The notes: a model not told the origin generated them from the sequence alone. Numbered from the stretch's first letter, positions 1-8,936 are shown. The stretch is 64,000 nucleotides of DNA from Kyrpidia spormannii (GCF_002804065.1 NZ_CP024955.1:1798001-1862000); one strand, 5' to 3'. Made by a program: numbers and translations.

Positions 1-221
1 GGAATTGCCCGCCAGATCGGAGTTCGTCCGCCGGCGCGGATCGCTCGATACATGAAAGGAAAGCCCATGAAAAGACTCGGGGCATTGCCGAACCGGGTTA
101 GGAGTATGCGGTCCGCCGCCACTCCGATCACCGAGAGCAACAATCCCACGGCCACGGGCCGCGCCGTCCCCCAAAACCGCAGCACAGCCGGAAAAAGAAA
201 CATTTTTAAGAGACCGTTCAT
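1..221 (-). CDS. Small membrane protein, 3' end beyond window
   Basis: This open frame has an ATG at 221-219 and a strong GGAGGTG ribosome binding site just upstream. It runs off the window at base 1 with no stop, giving 73 visible codons. The visible protein begins MNGLLKMFLFPAVLRF and has one clear hydrophobic segment at about residues 22-37 (VAVGLLLSVIGVAADR), followed by a basic stretch. I do not recognise the family. It is the gene immediately downstream of rnc, a place where Bacillus has smc, so it is probably co-transcribed with the lipid synthesis operon. The reading rests on the start signal and the membrane segment; the plus-strand frame over the same bases looks like a shadow. Confidence 0.6.
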   Translation of the reverse strand, partial: MNGLLKMFLFPAVLRFWGTARPVAVGLLLSVIGVAADRILLTRFGNAPSLFMGFPFMYRAIRAGGRTPIWRAI

Positions 222-320
222 CCGCCCACCTCCTGTCGCCGACACCCATAGTGTGAGACGGCAGCAGTTCTCCCATACTGGCGGGCGGGGCAACCGGGGG
301 CTCTCCGGCCCGGGTGAGGA

Positions 321-1016
321 TTAAGACGGAAGGACGGTCAATTTCATGAGCGCCTCCCGGGCAGCGTGCTGTTCGGCTTCTTTCTTGGAGCGTCCAGACC
401 CCTCCCCGTAGGCTTGTCCACCGATCCACACCTGCGCCACAAACTCCCGGTGATGGGCAGGGCCCCGTTCATCCGTGATCCGGTACGTCAGTGGCCCCAA
501 ACCCACTTTTTGCACGTGCTCCTGTAGCATCGTTTTGTAATCATCCAGAATCGGGGCCTGCTCACGCTGCAAGGCCGGGAACATCATGCGCAGCAAAAAC
601 TCCCGGGCCGCCTCCAACCCTTGGTCGAGGAAAATCGCCCCGATCAGCGCCTCGTAGACGTCTGCCAATAGAGACGGTCTGCGCCGCCCCCCGGACATCT
701 CCTCCCCCCGGCCGAGGCGGATATATTGATCCAGCCCCAGGGCCGTCGCAAACCGCACCAGGGAGGGCTCACAGACGATGGCGGCCCGCATCCGTGTCAG
801 TTCTCCTTCCGGAAACCGAGGGTAAGCCCGGAAAAGAAACTCGCTGACCAGCAGTTCCAAAACGGCGTCCCCGAGAAACTCCAATCGCTCGTTGTCTTCC
901 ACATCGCCCCGGTGTTCGTTTCGGTAACTGGAGTGCGTGAACGCTTGACGGAGGAGTGATGCGTTGCGGAAAGTGATCCCGAGGCGCGCCTCCAACTCAT
1001 CCCATTTTGTCGCCAC
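321..1016 (-). CDS. rnc: Ribonuclease III
   Basis: RNase III cleaves double-stranded RNA in rRNA precursors and structured mRNAs. The signature NERLEFLGDAVL lies at about residues 42-53 and supplies the catalytic acidic residues. A second acidic helix (ADVYEALIGA) follows near residue 118, and a double-stranded RNA-binding domain fills about residues 155-228. I place the start at the GTG at 1016-1014, preceded by AGGTGGG, which gives 231 residues, the usual family length. The longer upstream frame runs into fabF and adds 34 residues unlike RNase III. The gene follows fabF by 25 bases, in the fapR-plsX-fabD-fabG-acpP-fabF-rnc order, so it is probably the distal part of that operon. Confidence 0.96.
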   Translation of the reverse strand: MATKWDELEARLGITFRNASLLRQAFTHSSYRNEHRGDVEDNERLEFLGDAVLELLVSEFLFRAYPRFPEGELTRMRAAIVCEPSLVRFATALGLDQYIRLGRGEEMSGGRRRPSLLADVYEALIGAIFLDQGLEAAREFLLRMMFPALQREQAPILDDYKTMLQEHVQKVGLGPLTYRITDERGPAHHREFVAQVWIGGQAYGEGSGRSKKEAEQHAAREALMKLTVLPS

Positions 1017-1041
1017 AGTATCCCACCTGTTCCGAGCAAAG

Positions 1042-2286
1042 CTAGGCCTCCGGCATCCTCCGCACCACAATGCAGGCGTTGTGGCCGCCGAAACCGAATG
1101 AATTGGAGAGAACCACATTCACCTTGGCCTCCCGATAGACATTCGGGACATAATCCAGATCGCACTCAGGATCAGGGGTCTCATAGTTGATCGTCGGCGG
1201 GATTTTGCCCTGCTGAAGGGTCAACAAGGAGGCAATGGCTTCCACCGCCCCGGCCGCTCCCAACATGTGGCCAACCATCGATTTGATCGAGCTGACAGCG
1301 ACCCGATAGGCATGATCACCGAACACCCGCTTAATGGCGATGGTCTCGAATTTGTCGTTCAAATCAGTACCCGTACCGTGGGCATTGATATAATCGACAT
1401 CCTCGGGCTGAAGCCCCGCATCTTTCAGAGCGGCGGCCATGGCCCGGGCGGCACCGTCTCCTTCCGGAGCCGGTTGCGTCACATGGAAGGCATCCCCGCT
1501 CATCCCATAGCCGACTATTTCACCATAAATCCTGGCTCCCCGCTTTTGGGCATGCTCCAAGGCCTCCAGAATGAGGATCCCCGCGCCCTCACTCATGACG
1601 AAGCCATCCCGGTGCAATTCAAAAGGACGGACTGCCTTTTCGGGCTCATCGTTCCGGGTCGACATGGCCTTGGCGGACGAGAATCCCGCCAGGGCCATGG
1701 GATGGATGGTCGCCTCCGTGCCGCCGGCGATCATCACGTCCGCCGCCCCATACTGGATCATTCGGGTCGCATCCCCCACCGCGTGAGTGCCTGTGGCACA
1801 GGCGGAAATCGGGGCGCTGTTGGGCCCCTTCGCCCCAAACTGGATCGAGACCTGCCCGGACGCCATGTCGGCGATCATCATCGGAATCAGAAAAGGACTG
1901 ACCCGACGAGGGCCCTTTTCCAATAGAATCTGATGCTGTTCCATTAATGTGTGCAATCCGCCGATTCCGGATCCTATGTACACGCCCACTCGTTCCGGAT
2001 CCGTATCGGCCATGGACAATCCCGCGTCCTCGAGAGCCATCTTCGCGGCCGCCACAGCAAACTGGGCAAACCGGTCCATCCGCCGCGCTTCTTTTCGATC
2101 CATAAAGGCCTCCGGATCGAAGTTCTCCACCATTCCCGCAATCTGGGTCGGGAATTCGGAAACGTCAAACCGGTCAATTCGCCGAATGCCCGAACGCCCC
2201 GCAAGAAGATGAGACCAAAACTCGGAAACGGAATTGCCGATAGGCGTCAATACTCCGACGCCTGTCACCACCACCCGACGCTTCAC
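1042..2286 (-). CDS. fabF: Beta-ketoacyl-ACP synthase II
   Basis: FabF condenses acyl-ACP with malonyl-ACP in fatty acid elongation. The Cys-His-His triad is visible as Cys163 (SACATGTHA), His303 (NAHGTGT) and His340 ([11 protein letters not shown]). The GTG at 2286 follows a purine-rich GGGGGGAAG and gives 414 residues, matching the usual length; a GTG six codons earlier is possible. In B. subtilis fabF sits elsewhere with fabH; here it lies between acpP and rnc, so FapR probably controls it as part of this operon. A hairpin lies between acpP and this gene and may modulate expression. Confidence 0.96.
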   Translation of the reverse strand: MKRRVVVTGVGVLTPIGNSVSEFWSHLLAGRSGIRRIDRFDVSEFPTQIAGMVENFDPEAFMDRKEARRMDRFAQFAVAAAKMALEDAGLSMADTDPERVGVYIGSGIGGLHTLMEQHQILLEKGPRRVSPFLIPMMIADMASGQVSIQFGAKGPNSAPISACATGTHAVGDATRMIQYGAADVMIAGGTEATIHPMALAGFSSAKAMSTRNDEPEKAVRPFELHRDGFVMSEGAGILILEALEHAQKRGARIYGEIVGYGMSGDAFHVTQPAPEGDGAARAMAAALKDAGLQPEDVDYINAHGTGTDLNDKFETIAIKRVFGDHAYRVAVSSIKSMVGHMLGAAGAVEAIASLLTLQQGKIPPTINYETPDPECDLDYVPNVYREAKVNVVLSNSFGFGGHNACIVVRRMPEA

Positions 2287-2306
2287 GGCCTTCCCCCCCG
2301 GCACGT

Positions 2307-2338
2307 AACATAAAAGTCCCGCAACAACGTACGGGACT
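2307..2338 (-). terminator. Hairpin with T run between acpP and fabF
   Basis: Inverted arms AGTCCCG (2315-2321) and CGGGACT (2332-2338) enclose a 10-base loop. On the minus strand the stem is followed by four T residues. It resembles a weak intrinsic terminator or attenuator. It could explain the higher demand for ACP than for FabF, but readthrough must occur if fabF has no promoter of its own. Confidence 0.45.
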
Positions 2339-2348
2339 CTCTATTGTT

Positions 2349-2585
2349 TTACCCTTGATGCGAATCAATATACCGGACCACTTCAGCCACAGTCGAAATC
2401 TTTTCCGCATCTTCATCGGAAATCTCCATGCCGAATTCGTCTTCCAACTCCATGACCAATTCCACAATGTCCAGGGAATCGGCACCCAGGTCGTCTTTAA
2501 ACGACGCTTCCATCGTCACTTTGTCTTCATCGACGCCCAGGCGGTCCACGATAATCCGCTTGACGCGGTCGAACGTATCAGACAT
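2349..2585 (-). CDS. acpP: Acyl carrier protein
   Basis: This small acidic protein carries growing acyl chains on a 4'-phosphopantetheine arm. The attachment serine lies in the motif GADSLD, at about residue 37. The start is the ATG at 2585 preceded by GGGAGGTGACGAA, giving 78 residues, a typical length. An in-frame ATG six codons upstream overlaps the binding site itself and is less likely. It lies 26 bases after fabG and 62 before fabF, in the FapR-type operon. Confidence 0.97.
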   Translation of the reverse strand: MSDTFDRVKRIIVDRLGVDEDKVTMEASFKDDLGADSLDIVELVMELEDEFGMEISDEDAEKISTVAEVVRYIDSHQG

Positions 2586-2611
2586 TTCGTCACCTCCCTT
2601 CACAGAGTATA

Positions 2612-3364
2612 CTACATGGCCATGCCACCGTCGACGTGAAGTACATGCCCCGTAATATACCCCGCCGCCTCAGAACTGAGGAAAGTCACTGCTTCAGCCA
2701 CCTCCTCGGGACGCCCCAGGCGCCCCAGAGGGATCTGGTCGTGAAGGGCCTGCACCGCTTCTTCTGTCATGGCCGCCGTCATATCCGTCTCAATCAACCC
2801 TGGCGCCACGGCGTTAACGGTTATCCCCCGGGAAGCGAATTCCCGGGCAGCCGTTTTGGTCAGTCCAATCAATCCAGCCTTGGCCGCCGAATAGTTGGCC
2901 TGGCCGGGGTTACCCATCACACCGGCCACCGACGTGATGTTGACAATCCTCCCGTAGCGCTGCTTCATCATGGGCCGGGCTGCGGCGCGAATACAGTGAA
3001 AAGCGCCCTTGAGATTGGTGTTCATCACCGCATCCCAATCGTCGTCCTTCATGCGCAGGATCAACATGTCCCGGGTAATCCCGGCGTTGTTCACGAGAAT
3101 GTCCAGACGCCCAAAAGCCTGAAGAACCTCCCGCACCAATCCGTCAGCCTGGACCGGGTCCGAAACGTCTCCGCCAAAAGCCCGGGCCCGTCCCCCGGCT
3201 TCCTCGATCCGCCGAACCACCTCATTGGCGGCCTCTTCCCGATGGACGTAGTTTACCGCCACAGCCGTCCCCCGGGCGGCTAATGCCAAACACACGGCTC
3301 GGCCAATCCCCCGGGATCCTCCTGTGACCAGGGCAACCCTTCCTCCTTGTGGCGCATCGGTCAC
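2612..3364 (-). CDS. fabG: 3-oxoacyl-ACP reductase
   Basis: FabG reduces beta-ketoacyl-ACP with NADPH, the first reduction of elongation. It is a classical short-chain dehydrogenase: nucleotide-binding TGGSRGIG near the N terminus, the NNAG motif, and the Ser-Tyr-Lys catalytic set in NITSVAG and NYSAAKAG. The GTG at 3364 overlaps the fabD stop as GTGA and has GGTGA upstream, giving 250 residues. A longer frame into fabD would add ten residues. The overlap suggests translational coupling with fabD. Confidence 0.96.
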   Translation of the reverse strand: MTDAPQGGRVALVTGGSRGIGRAVCLALAARGTAVAVNYVHREEAANEVVRRIEEAGGRARAFGGDVSDPVQADGLVREVLQAFGRLDILVNNAGITRDMLILRMKDDDWDAVMNTNLKGAFHCIRAAARPMMKQRYGRIVNITSVAGVMGNPGQANYSAAKAGLIGLTKTAAREFASRGITVNAVAPGLIETDMTAAMTEEAVQALHDQIPLGRLGRPEEVAEAVTFLSSEAAGYITGHVLHVDGGMAM

Positions 3365-4305
3365 GATTCTTTCACCGCCTCCCAGCGATTCCACAAAGCC
3401 TCCAAACTATCCGGATCCTCCGCCGCGAGGATCTCGACCTTCCGATCCACTTTTCGAACCAACCCGGATACCACCCGACCTGGACCGACCTCCGCCACCT
3501 GGGTCACACCCATGGCGATCATCGCCCTCACTCCGTCTTCCCACAACACCGGACCCGCCACCTGGCGAACCAGCGCCTCGCGAATCTCATCCGCCTTGCG
3601 CCTCGGTTTTGCGTCGACATTGCTCACCACAGGGCAGATCGCATCCCGCAGGGGTACACGGGCCAAATCCCCGGCTAACCGCTGGGCCGCAGGCTTCATC
3701 AAAGAACTGTGAAAAGGCCCACTGACTTCCAGGGGAAGCACTCTCTTCGCCCCCCGCTCCAAAAGTCTCTTGCCGGCCTCCTGCACCGCCTCGGTCCTTC
3801 CGGAAATGACCAATTGGCCCGGGCAGTTGACATTGGCCAACTCCACCGGTCCAACCTCCCGGCTGACCTCCGCACAGACCTGGTTCACCGTCTCCCGGTC
3901 GGCCTGAAGAACCGCCGCCATCGTCCCCCCACCCGCCGGGACCGCCTCTTGCATGTATTGGCCCCGCCGGTGTACCACCCGCACCGCATCGGCAAAATCC
4001 AGCGCCCCTGCCGCCACCAGGGCGCTATACTCTCCCAGACTGTGCCCCGCCGCCACGTCAGGCCGCACACCCCGGGCCTCGAGAACCCGCCACATGGCCA
4101 CACTCGCCGTCAAGATCGCCGGCTGGGTGTAAGCTGTCTGTCGCAACTTCTCCTCGGGCCCATAGAAACAAAGGTCCGATAGCGAAAAGCCCAACACCGC
4201 ATCCGCTTCCTGAAACGTTTTCTTCGCTTCCTCGTATGTATCATACACCGCTTTGCCCATCCCGACCTTCTGAGCGCCCTGCCCCGGAAACACCCACGCC
4301 CACAT
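3361..4305 (-). CDS. fabD: Malonyl-CoA:ACP transacylase
   Basis: FabD moves malonyl groups from CoA to ACP. The nucleophile Ser89 sits in GHSLGEYSAL, the oxyanion region in FPGQGAQ near residue 8, and the catalytic histidine in GPFHSSLM. Two ATG codons lie close together at 4311 and 4305; AGGAGG ends only one base before the first and seven before the second, so I prefer 4305 (314 residues). The gene follows plsX directly and overlaps fabG by four bases. Confidence 0.96.
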   Translation of the reverse strand: MWAWVFPGQGAQKVGMGKAVYDTYEEAKKTFQEADAVLGFSLSDLCFYGPEEKLRQTAYTQPAILTASVAMWRVLEARGVRPDVAAGHSLGEYSALVAAGALDFADAVRVVHRRGQYMQEAVPAGGGTMAAVLQADRETVNQVCAEVSREVGPVELANVNCPGQLVISGRTEAVQEAGKRLLERGAKRVLPLEVSGPFHSSLMKPAAQRLAGDLARVPLRDAICPVVSNVDAKPRRKADEIREALVRQVAGPVLWEDGVRAMIAMGVTQVAEVGPGRVVSGLVRKVDRKVEILAAEDPDSLEALWNRWEAVKES

Positions 4306-4307
4306 CC

Positions 4308-5345
4308 TCATCCCTCCTCCCGCGCTCGGCGCGTTCCTTCGTTATCTGCACTGGCAAATGCCGTCTCCTTCAACCGCTTCTGCATGAGGTCGGTGACGTG
4401 TTCCGATACAAACTTTCGCGTCTGGCCGATCGCCACATCGAAAGCCCGGCCATTGGAGGCTCCGTGTACCTTGACCACCAACCCGCGCAAACCGAGCAAG
4501 GGCGCTCCCCCGTACTCCCGGTAATCCATCCGCCGGCGGAACTCCTTCAACCCGCGATGCATCAAAACCGCCGCCAACTTTCCCGCCCCGGATGTGGTAA
4601 ACATTTCCTTTAATTGCACAAATACTCCGAGTCCCACACCCTCCAGGGTTTTCAAGAGAACGTTGCCCACGAAGCCGTCGCACACCACGACGTCGCACGC
4701 TTCAGCAAAAACGTCCCGGGCCTCGACATTGCCGATAAAATGAAACGGCGACCGGGACAACAGGGGGTAGGTTTCCTTGACGAGGCGATTTCCTTTCCCC
4801 GCCTCGGTCCCGACATTGAGCAAACCGATACTCGGGCGACGAATTCCCAACACTTTTTCCGCATAGACATTCCCCATCACAGCGTACTGAACGAGGTGGC
4901 TCGGCTCCGGGTCCATATTCGCCCCCACATCCAGTACCAATACGCCCTTTCCCCGCACCGTCGGCAAGATCGGCGCCAGGGCCGGCCGGGCGACACCCTG
5001 CAACCGGCCGACAATCAGCAAACCGGCCGTCATCAGGGCACCGGTGTTTCCCGCCGACAACATCGCGTCACAGGAGCCTTCTTTCACCAACCGGGCCGCA
5101 GTGACGATGGAAGAGCGCGCTTTGCGGCGGACCGCCCGAACCGGCTCGTCCTCCGGGGAGATTACCTCCTCGGCGTGAAGAAAGGACACGTTCTCCGGAG
5201 CGTCCGTTAAAAGCGGTCGAACCTGTTCCTCCCGTCCGACGACGACCAGTTCTAAATCCGGGTACCGGCGTGCGGCGGCTACAGTTCCCTCCACTGCCGC
5301 CGCAGGCCCCTGATCGCCGCCCATGGCATCAATGGCTATCTTCAC
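4308..5345 (-). CDS. plsX: Phosphate acyltransferase PlsX
   Basis: PlsX converts acyl-ACP to acyl-phosphate, the acyl donor for PlsY in phospholipid synthesis. The N terminus KIAIDAMGGD is the family signature, and GNTGAL and DVGANMDP are also typical. The GTG at 5345 starts at that signature, with AAGGAG 12 bases upstream, giving 345 residues, slightly longer than B. subtilis PlsX because of a charged C-terminal tail. It overlaps the 3' end of fapR by 17 bases, which suggests coupled translation. Order and regulation match the FapR regulon. Confidence 0.96.
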   Translation of the reverse strand: MKIAIDAMGGDQGPAAAVEGTVAAARRYPDLELVVVGREEQVRPLLTDAPENVSFLHAEEVISPEDEPVRAVRRKARSSIVTAARLVKEGSCDAMLSAGNTGALMTAGLLIVGRLQGVARPALAPILPTVRGKGVLVLDVGANMDPEPSHLVQYAVMGNVYAEKVLGIRRPSIGLLNVGTEAGKGNRLVKETYPLLSRSPFHFIGNVEARDVFAEACDVVVCDGFVGNVLLKTLEGVGLGVFVQLKEMFTTSGAGKLAAVLMHRGLKEFRRRMDYREYGGAPLLGLRGLVVKVHGASNGRAFDVAIGQTRKFVSEHVTDLMQKRLKETAFASADNEGTRRAREEG

Positions 5346-5925
5346 CGCTACCGGCCACTCCTTCCCGTTCCCCGCGGGGCTGAACCACCAGAAATCGCCC
5401 TTCAAACACCCGATCTTCCCCCGAACGGGTCCATACGTCCACCTGGGCGAGATCGCGTTTTTTCTGTCTCACCACGGCTTTAGCAACCAACCGTTCCCCT
5501 AGATAAGCTGGGCGAATAAACCGCACGTCTGCCGCCGCCGTCAACGCCACCGGAGCGTCGATCACCGCCACGGCCAAGGAGTTCGCCTGGGCAAAAAGAT
5601 GATGTCCCCGAGCGATACGCGTCCGGTAAAAGACGTGATCTTCTCCAACTTCAAAGATGGAAATCGCCATTCGGTTCAGTTCGAGTTCGATCAATTCGCC
5701 GATCAACTCACCGGTATCCAGGGAACGCGGTCCTTCCAGCCGTTTTCTTGCCACTGCCCGGATCCTTTCCCGGACTTCGGGAATCCCGAGGGCCATGCGG
5801 TCCAATCGGATCGTCTGCACGCTCACCCCGAACCGCGCGGCAATCTCCTCATCGGTGAGAAAAGGGTTGCCCTCCAGCAGCGCTTGCAACGCCGTCTGCC
5901 TTTCCCTTCGATTGCGAACAGCCAC
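5329..5925 (-). CDS. fapR: Fatty acid and phospholipid regulator FapR
   Basis: FapR represses lipid synthesis genes and is released by malonyl-CoA. The N-terminal DeoR-like helix-turn-helix (TDEEIAARFGVSVQTIRLDR, about residues 24-43) is followed by a hot-dog effector domain containing IARGHHLFAQANSLAVAVID, almost identical to B. subtilis FapR. The GTG at 5925 has GGGAGGG nine bases upstream and gives 198 residues. It is the first gene of the operon, and a 17-bp FapR box lies about 50 bases upstream at its promoter, so it is very likely autoregulated. Confidence 0.97.
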   Translation of the reverse strand: MAVRNRRERQTALQALLEGNPFLTDEEIAARFGVSVQTIRLDRMALGIPEVRERIRAVARKRLEGPRSLDTGELIGELIELELNRMAISIFEVGEDHVFYRTRIARGHHLFAQANSLAVAVIDAPVALTAAADVRFIRPAYLGERLVAKAVVRQKKRDLAQVDVWTRSGEDRVFEGRFLVVQPRGEREGVAGSGEDSH

Positions 5926-5978
5926 GGCGTTTCCCTCCCACTGACCGATCCCCCGCCGGGGACCCCGGACCACGGCAT

Positions 5979-6029
5979 TTAGTACCAGATACTAAAAACA
6001 GTATACATGAAGAGAGGATTTTCGTGCAA
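5979..6029 (-). promoter_or_regulatory. fapR operon promoter with FapR box
   Basis: On the minus strand TTGCAC (6024-6029) and TATACT (6000-6005) are separated by 18 bases, a good sigma-A promoter. Immediately downstream, 5979-5995 reads TTAGTACCAGATACTAA, a near copy of the known FapR operator with perfect TTAGTA/TACTAA arms. The box covers the expected transcription start, so bound FapR should block initiation. Confidence 0.9.
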
Positions 6030-6091
6030 TGCTGAGAACAACCGGTGGTCCAGGGTCACAGGGCCTTGGCGTCGGCAAAGGGAAAGGACCA

Positions 6092-6137
6092 TAAAACGGC
6101 CCGAGGCCGCTGATCTGCTTCCATCAACAGCCTCGGG
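6092..6137 (-). terminator. Terminator-like hairpin after rpmF
   Basis: Arms CCCGAGGC (6100-6107) and GCCTCGGG (6130-6137) are perfectly complementary across a 22-base loop. On the minus strand they are followed within three bases by TTTT. This fits an intrinsic terminator for the yceD-rpmF transcript, upstream of the fapR promoter. Confidence 0.6.
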
Positions 6138-6191
6138 TTTCCACGCCGACCCAAGCCCCCCGCTCCACCCGGATCGTTGGCGTTGCAGCCA

Positions 6192-6368
6192 TTACTTCCC
6201 TTCCACCACCTGTCGCCCTTTATAATAACCGCAAGTCGGGCAAACCCGATGGGACAACTTCGGCTCACCACACTGCGGGCAAGGGATCATTCCCGGCACC
6301 AACAGTTTATAATGCGTCCGACGCAAACGTTTACGCCTTTTCGACGTTTTTCGAAACGGAACAGCCAC
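6192..6368 (-). CDS. rpmF: Ribosomal protein bL32
   Basis: The 58-residue product begins [17 protein letters not shown] and carries two CxxC pairs, CPQC (residues 30-33) and CPTC (43-46), the zinc-binding form of L32. The GTG start at 6368 has GGAGGTG eight bases upstream. It follows the DUF177 gene yceD by 12 bases, a pairing conserved across bacteria. It is a structural protein of the large ribosomal subunit. Confidence 0.97.
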   Translation of the reverse strand: MAVPFRKTSKRRKRLRRTHYKLLVPGMIPCPQCGEPKLSHRVCPTCGYYKGRQVVEGK

Positions 6369-6380
6369 GCTTCCACCTCC

Positions 6381-6920
6381 TCATCCGGAACCACCGGAGG
6401 ACCCGGATATCCCCTTCCATAATTCCCCTAGTTTCTCCCAACGCGGGTCTGTCGCCCGGTCCGAGCAACCACAGGGTCCCTCGTTCAGATTGGCCCCACA
6501 TTCCGGACATAGCCCGCGACACTGCGGGCGACACAACGGCCGCCAGGGCAGGGCCAGAATCAAAGCCTGCTCGACATAAGGCGCGAGGTCGACCTCATCC
6601 GATTCAATGGGGGTCATGTCATCCTCTTGATCCCACTCGCCGGCTGGCGTCGGTAGCCGCACGAAGCGCTCGTGAAAGAGTGTTTCGAGAGGTTCCCAAA
6701 ACTCCGCCAAACATCGGGAACACCGGTAGGCCACGCGCGTTTTCAGGGTTCCATCCACTTGGAATACCCCAGGGGAAATCTCCCGGGCCTCGAGCTCGAC
6801 CTGCACGGGTTCCACCGCCGCAACTGAGCGATCCCGACGGGCCACCTCATCCACTGAAACACGGCCGCTTACCGCCATCCCTTCGGGGCGTCCCCGAAGG
6901 TCGTGCAACATCAGCTTCAT
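6381..6920 (-). CDS. yceD: DUF177 (YceD/YlbN) family protein
   Basis: The protein is 179 residues with the DUF177 pattern: YRCSRCLAEF in the middle and a Cys-rich C-terminal section (CRPQCRGLCPECGANLN) that can hold a metal. The family is nearly always next to rpmF and is linked to large-subunit rRNA assembly, although its exact biochemistry is uncertain. The ATG at 6920 follows GAGGTGA; a GTG three codons earlier overlaps that site. A perfect consensus promoter lies about 30 bases upstream. Confidence 0.92.
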   Translation of the reverse strand: MKLMLHDLRGRPEGMAVSGRVSVDEVARRDRSVAAVEPVQVELEAREISPGVFQVDGTLKTRVAYRCSRCLAEFWEPLETLFHERFVRLPTPAGEWDQEDDMTPIESDEVDLAPYVEQALILALPWRPLCRPQCRGLCPECGANLNEGPCGCSDRATDPRWEKLGELWKGISGSSGGSG

Positions 6921-6949
6921 CGGGATCACCTCGTGTGCAACCGCACTGA

Positions 6950-6978
6950 ATTATAACGATGGGGCCGGCTTTTGTCAA
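6950..6978 (-). promoter_or_regulatory. Consensus sigma-A promoter for yceD-rpmF
   Basis: On the minus strand TTGACA (6973-6978), 17 bases and TATAAT (6950-6955) match the sigma-A consensus at every position. The -35 box contains the TGA stop of ylbL. It should drive strong, constitutive ribosomal protein expression independent of the upstream genes. Confidence 0.9.
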
Positions 6979-8039
6979 CGGTTAGAACTTGACGGCTTAA
7001 CCGAAAGCGACTGCAAGAACTTGACGGCCTCAGCCAACGTGTGGACCGGAACAATTCGCATCTTGGCGCCGATCCGCCGAGCTTCTGCCTCGGCGTCTCG
7101 CTGATTGTGGTCCTGGGGTCCAATGTCGGCGGGAACGAAAAAGACCTCCGCTCCCGCCCGTTCAGCGGCTACCACTTTGTGTTCGACCCCTCCAATTTGA
7201 CCGACTCGGCCATCGACGTCGATCGTCCCGGTTCCTGCAATAATATGCCCTTTTGTCAAGTCCCCGGGCATAAGCTGATTCAGAATTTCAAGGGCGAACA
7301 TCAGGCCCGCCGAAGGTCCACCGATATTCCCGGTCTGAAAATCCACCCGCACGGGCGATTCCACCTTCTGTACAGTGACCACCTGAACTCCGAGGCCCGT
7401 CTGGGGGGCATCCTGCCCTGTGCTGCCCGGCAGCTGGATCAAAGGGACCGTCAACTCCAGAGTAGCGTTGTCCCGCTTGACGGTGAGGCGGACCGTCTTT
7501 CCCGGAGAACGACTTTTTATGTCCCGCACCAATTGGTCTTGGTTTGCCACCACCCGGCCATCCACAGCGGTAATGACGTCCCCTTGGTGGAGAATACCCT
7601 GGGCTGCGGAATTGGGAAGAATCCCGCGCACTTCAACTCCCTTCTGCACCACCTGGACGGGTTTGCCGAGATACCGGAGGGCGGCGACCACCGCGCTATT
7701 TTGAGACCCCTCCATCATCTGTTTCATCAACGCTTCATAATCGGCATCATTCAAACCAAAGGTCGCCCGGTTTTTCGGCTCAATTTCGCTCCCGGTCACC
7801 AAACCGTAGGCGAGGAGATAGACATTGCTCACCGGCAGCGAGTATACGGTGGTCAGTAGCAGCTTTCCCCGCTCGTCCTTGTGGCCTCCTTGCACGGTGA
7901 CAACAGGCTCCACCGGGTCGGCGGATCCCGGCATAAACAAGTAATAGGGCAGCGGGACCAAGGCGAGCACCACCAGCACCGCCAGAGCCAACACCCATCC
8001 CTTGTAGTTTTTCCACAACCTGCGGAAGACCCGCCTCAT
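6975..8039 (-). CDS. ylbL: PDZ-Lon-like membrane protease YlbL/SepM
   Basis: The 354-residue protein has an N-terminal membrane anchor at about residues 15-36, an extracytoplasmic PDZ domain (about 130-200) and a C-terminal Lon-type (S16) protease domain. The Ser-Lys dyad is visible as Ser243 in GGPSAGLMFAL and Lys288 in GGVEHKVVAA. Relatives include SepM of streptococci and YlbL of B. subtilis, which act outside the membrane on peptides or misfolded proteins. The start ATG at 8039 follows GGAGGGGG. It lies four bases after the patatin-like gene, as ylbK-ylbL do in B. subtilis. Confidence 0.94.
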   Translation of the reverse strand: MRRVFRRLWKNYKGWVLALAVLVVLALVPLPYYLFMPGSADPVEPVVTVQGGHKDERGKLLLTTVYSLPVSNVYLLAYGLVTGSEIEPKNRATFGLNDADYEALMKQMMEGSQNSAVVAALRYLGKPVQVVQKGVEVRGILPNSAAQGILHQGDVITAVDGRVVANQDQLVRDIKSRSPGKTVRLTVKRDNATLELTVPLIQLPGSTGQDAPQTGLGVQVVTVQKVESPVRVDFQTGNIGGPSAGLMFALEILNQLMPGDLTKGHIIAGTGTIDVDGRVGQIGGVEHKVVAAERAGAEVFFVPADIGPQDHNQRDAEAEARRIGAKMRIVPVHTLAEAVKFLQSLSVKPSSSNR

Positions 8040-8043
8040 ACGG

Positions 8044-8847
8044 TCACGCCCCCTCCGCCGTCGATCCGTCCTCCCCGCCCGCGCTGCCTATCAGCTCCCG
8101 AATCCGGGGGATCATTTGGAGAGCCGCCTCCCGCCCCCGTTCGATCATCACCTCAGCTTGGCTGAATGCCGTGGAACCGATCGCGCCCAGATCCGGTTGA
8201 ATAACGACATCCGCCTCGGGAAGGCGGACGTCCACAATCTGTCGTTCCATGATGTCGATACTTTGAAGAATGACATCGAAAATATGGCGGACAGGCCCGG
8301 CTTGGCCCTTTCCCACGTCCACGGCCACCACCACATCCGCCCCCATTTCCCTGGCGGTACGCACCGGCACCCGTTCAATCACTCCTCCATCCACCAACAG
8401 GCGCCCTTCGGATACCACCGGAACAAAGATTCCGGGAATCGAAATGCTTGCGCGAACGGCCCGAAAGGCTGGGCCTTTCCGAAATACCACCCTCTTGCCC
8501 GCCTCCAGATCCGTCGCCACCACCCATAACGGCGGCGACATCTGCTCCAAAGCCATCCCCTTGGTTAGAAACCGGATCACCTCAGTGATTTTATCCCCCA
8601 AAACCAGTCCCATCTTTGGGACGGCCGGGTCCACCCACGATCGGCGCGGGAGTGAACACGCCAGCTTTCCGAGATCCCCGGGCCCGATCCCCGAGGCGTA
8701 CAAAGAACCGACCAAAGCGCCCATACTGGTCCCCGCCATCAGATCGATGGGAATCCGATGCTCCTCCAGCACTTGCAATACTCCGATATGAGCGAACCCC
8801 CGGGCACTCCCCGCCCCCAGGGCCAGCCCGATCCTGGGTCTTCCCAC
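8044..8847 (-). CDS. Patatin-like phospholipase (YlbK/RssA type)
   Basis: This is a patatin-like acyl hydrolase of 267 residues. Visible motifs are the oxyanion loop GAGSARG (11-17), the nucleophile Ser41 in GTSMG and the catalytic Asp in LLVDGG. The family hydrolyses acyl esters of lipids; the physiological substrate of YlbK/RssA proteins is not known. The start is a GTG at 8847 with GAAGGGAG upstream. Its position between coaD and ylbL matches the Bacillus ylb cluster. Confidence 0.9.
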   Translation of the reverse strand: MGRPRIGLALGAGSARGFAHIGVLQVLEEHRIPIDLMAGTSMGALVGSLYASGIGPGDLGKLACSLPRRSWVDPAVPKMGLVLGDKITEVIRFLTKGMALEQMSPPLWVVATDLEAGKRVVFRKGPAFRAVRASISIPGIFVPVVSEGRLLVDGGVIERVPVRTAREMGADVVVAVDVGKGQAGPVRHIFDVILQSIDIMERQIVDVRLPEADVVIQPDLGAIGSTAFSQAEVMIERGREAALQMIPRIRELIGSAGGEDGSTAEGA

Positions 8848-8936
8848 GGTTCGGTTCTCCCTTCTCGAACGATCCCACCAAAACGGCCGATCATCCTCTT
8901 TTCATGATATGACAGGCCCGACTCCACACATACCGT

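Noticed and set aside
52..324. Plus-strand 90-residue frame at the left edge
   Set aside because: It is rich in Pro and Arg, has no recognisable domain and lies opposite a minus-strand frame with a better start signal and a membrane helix.
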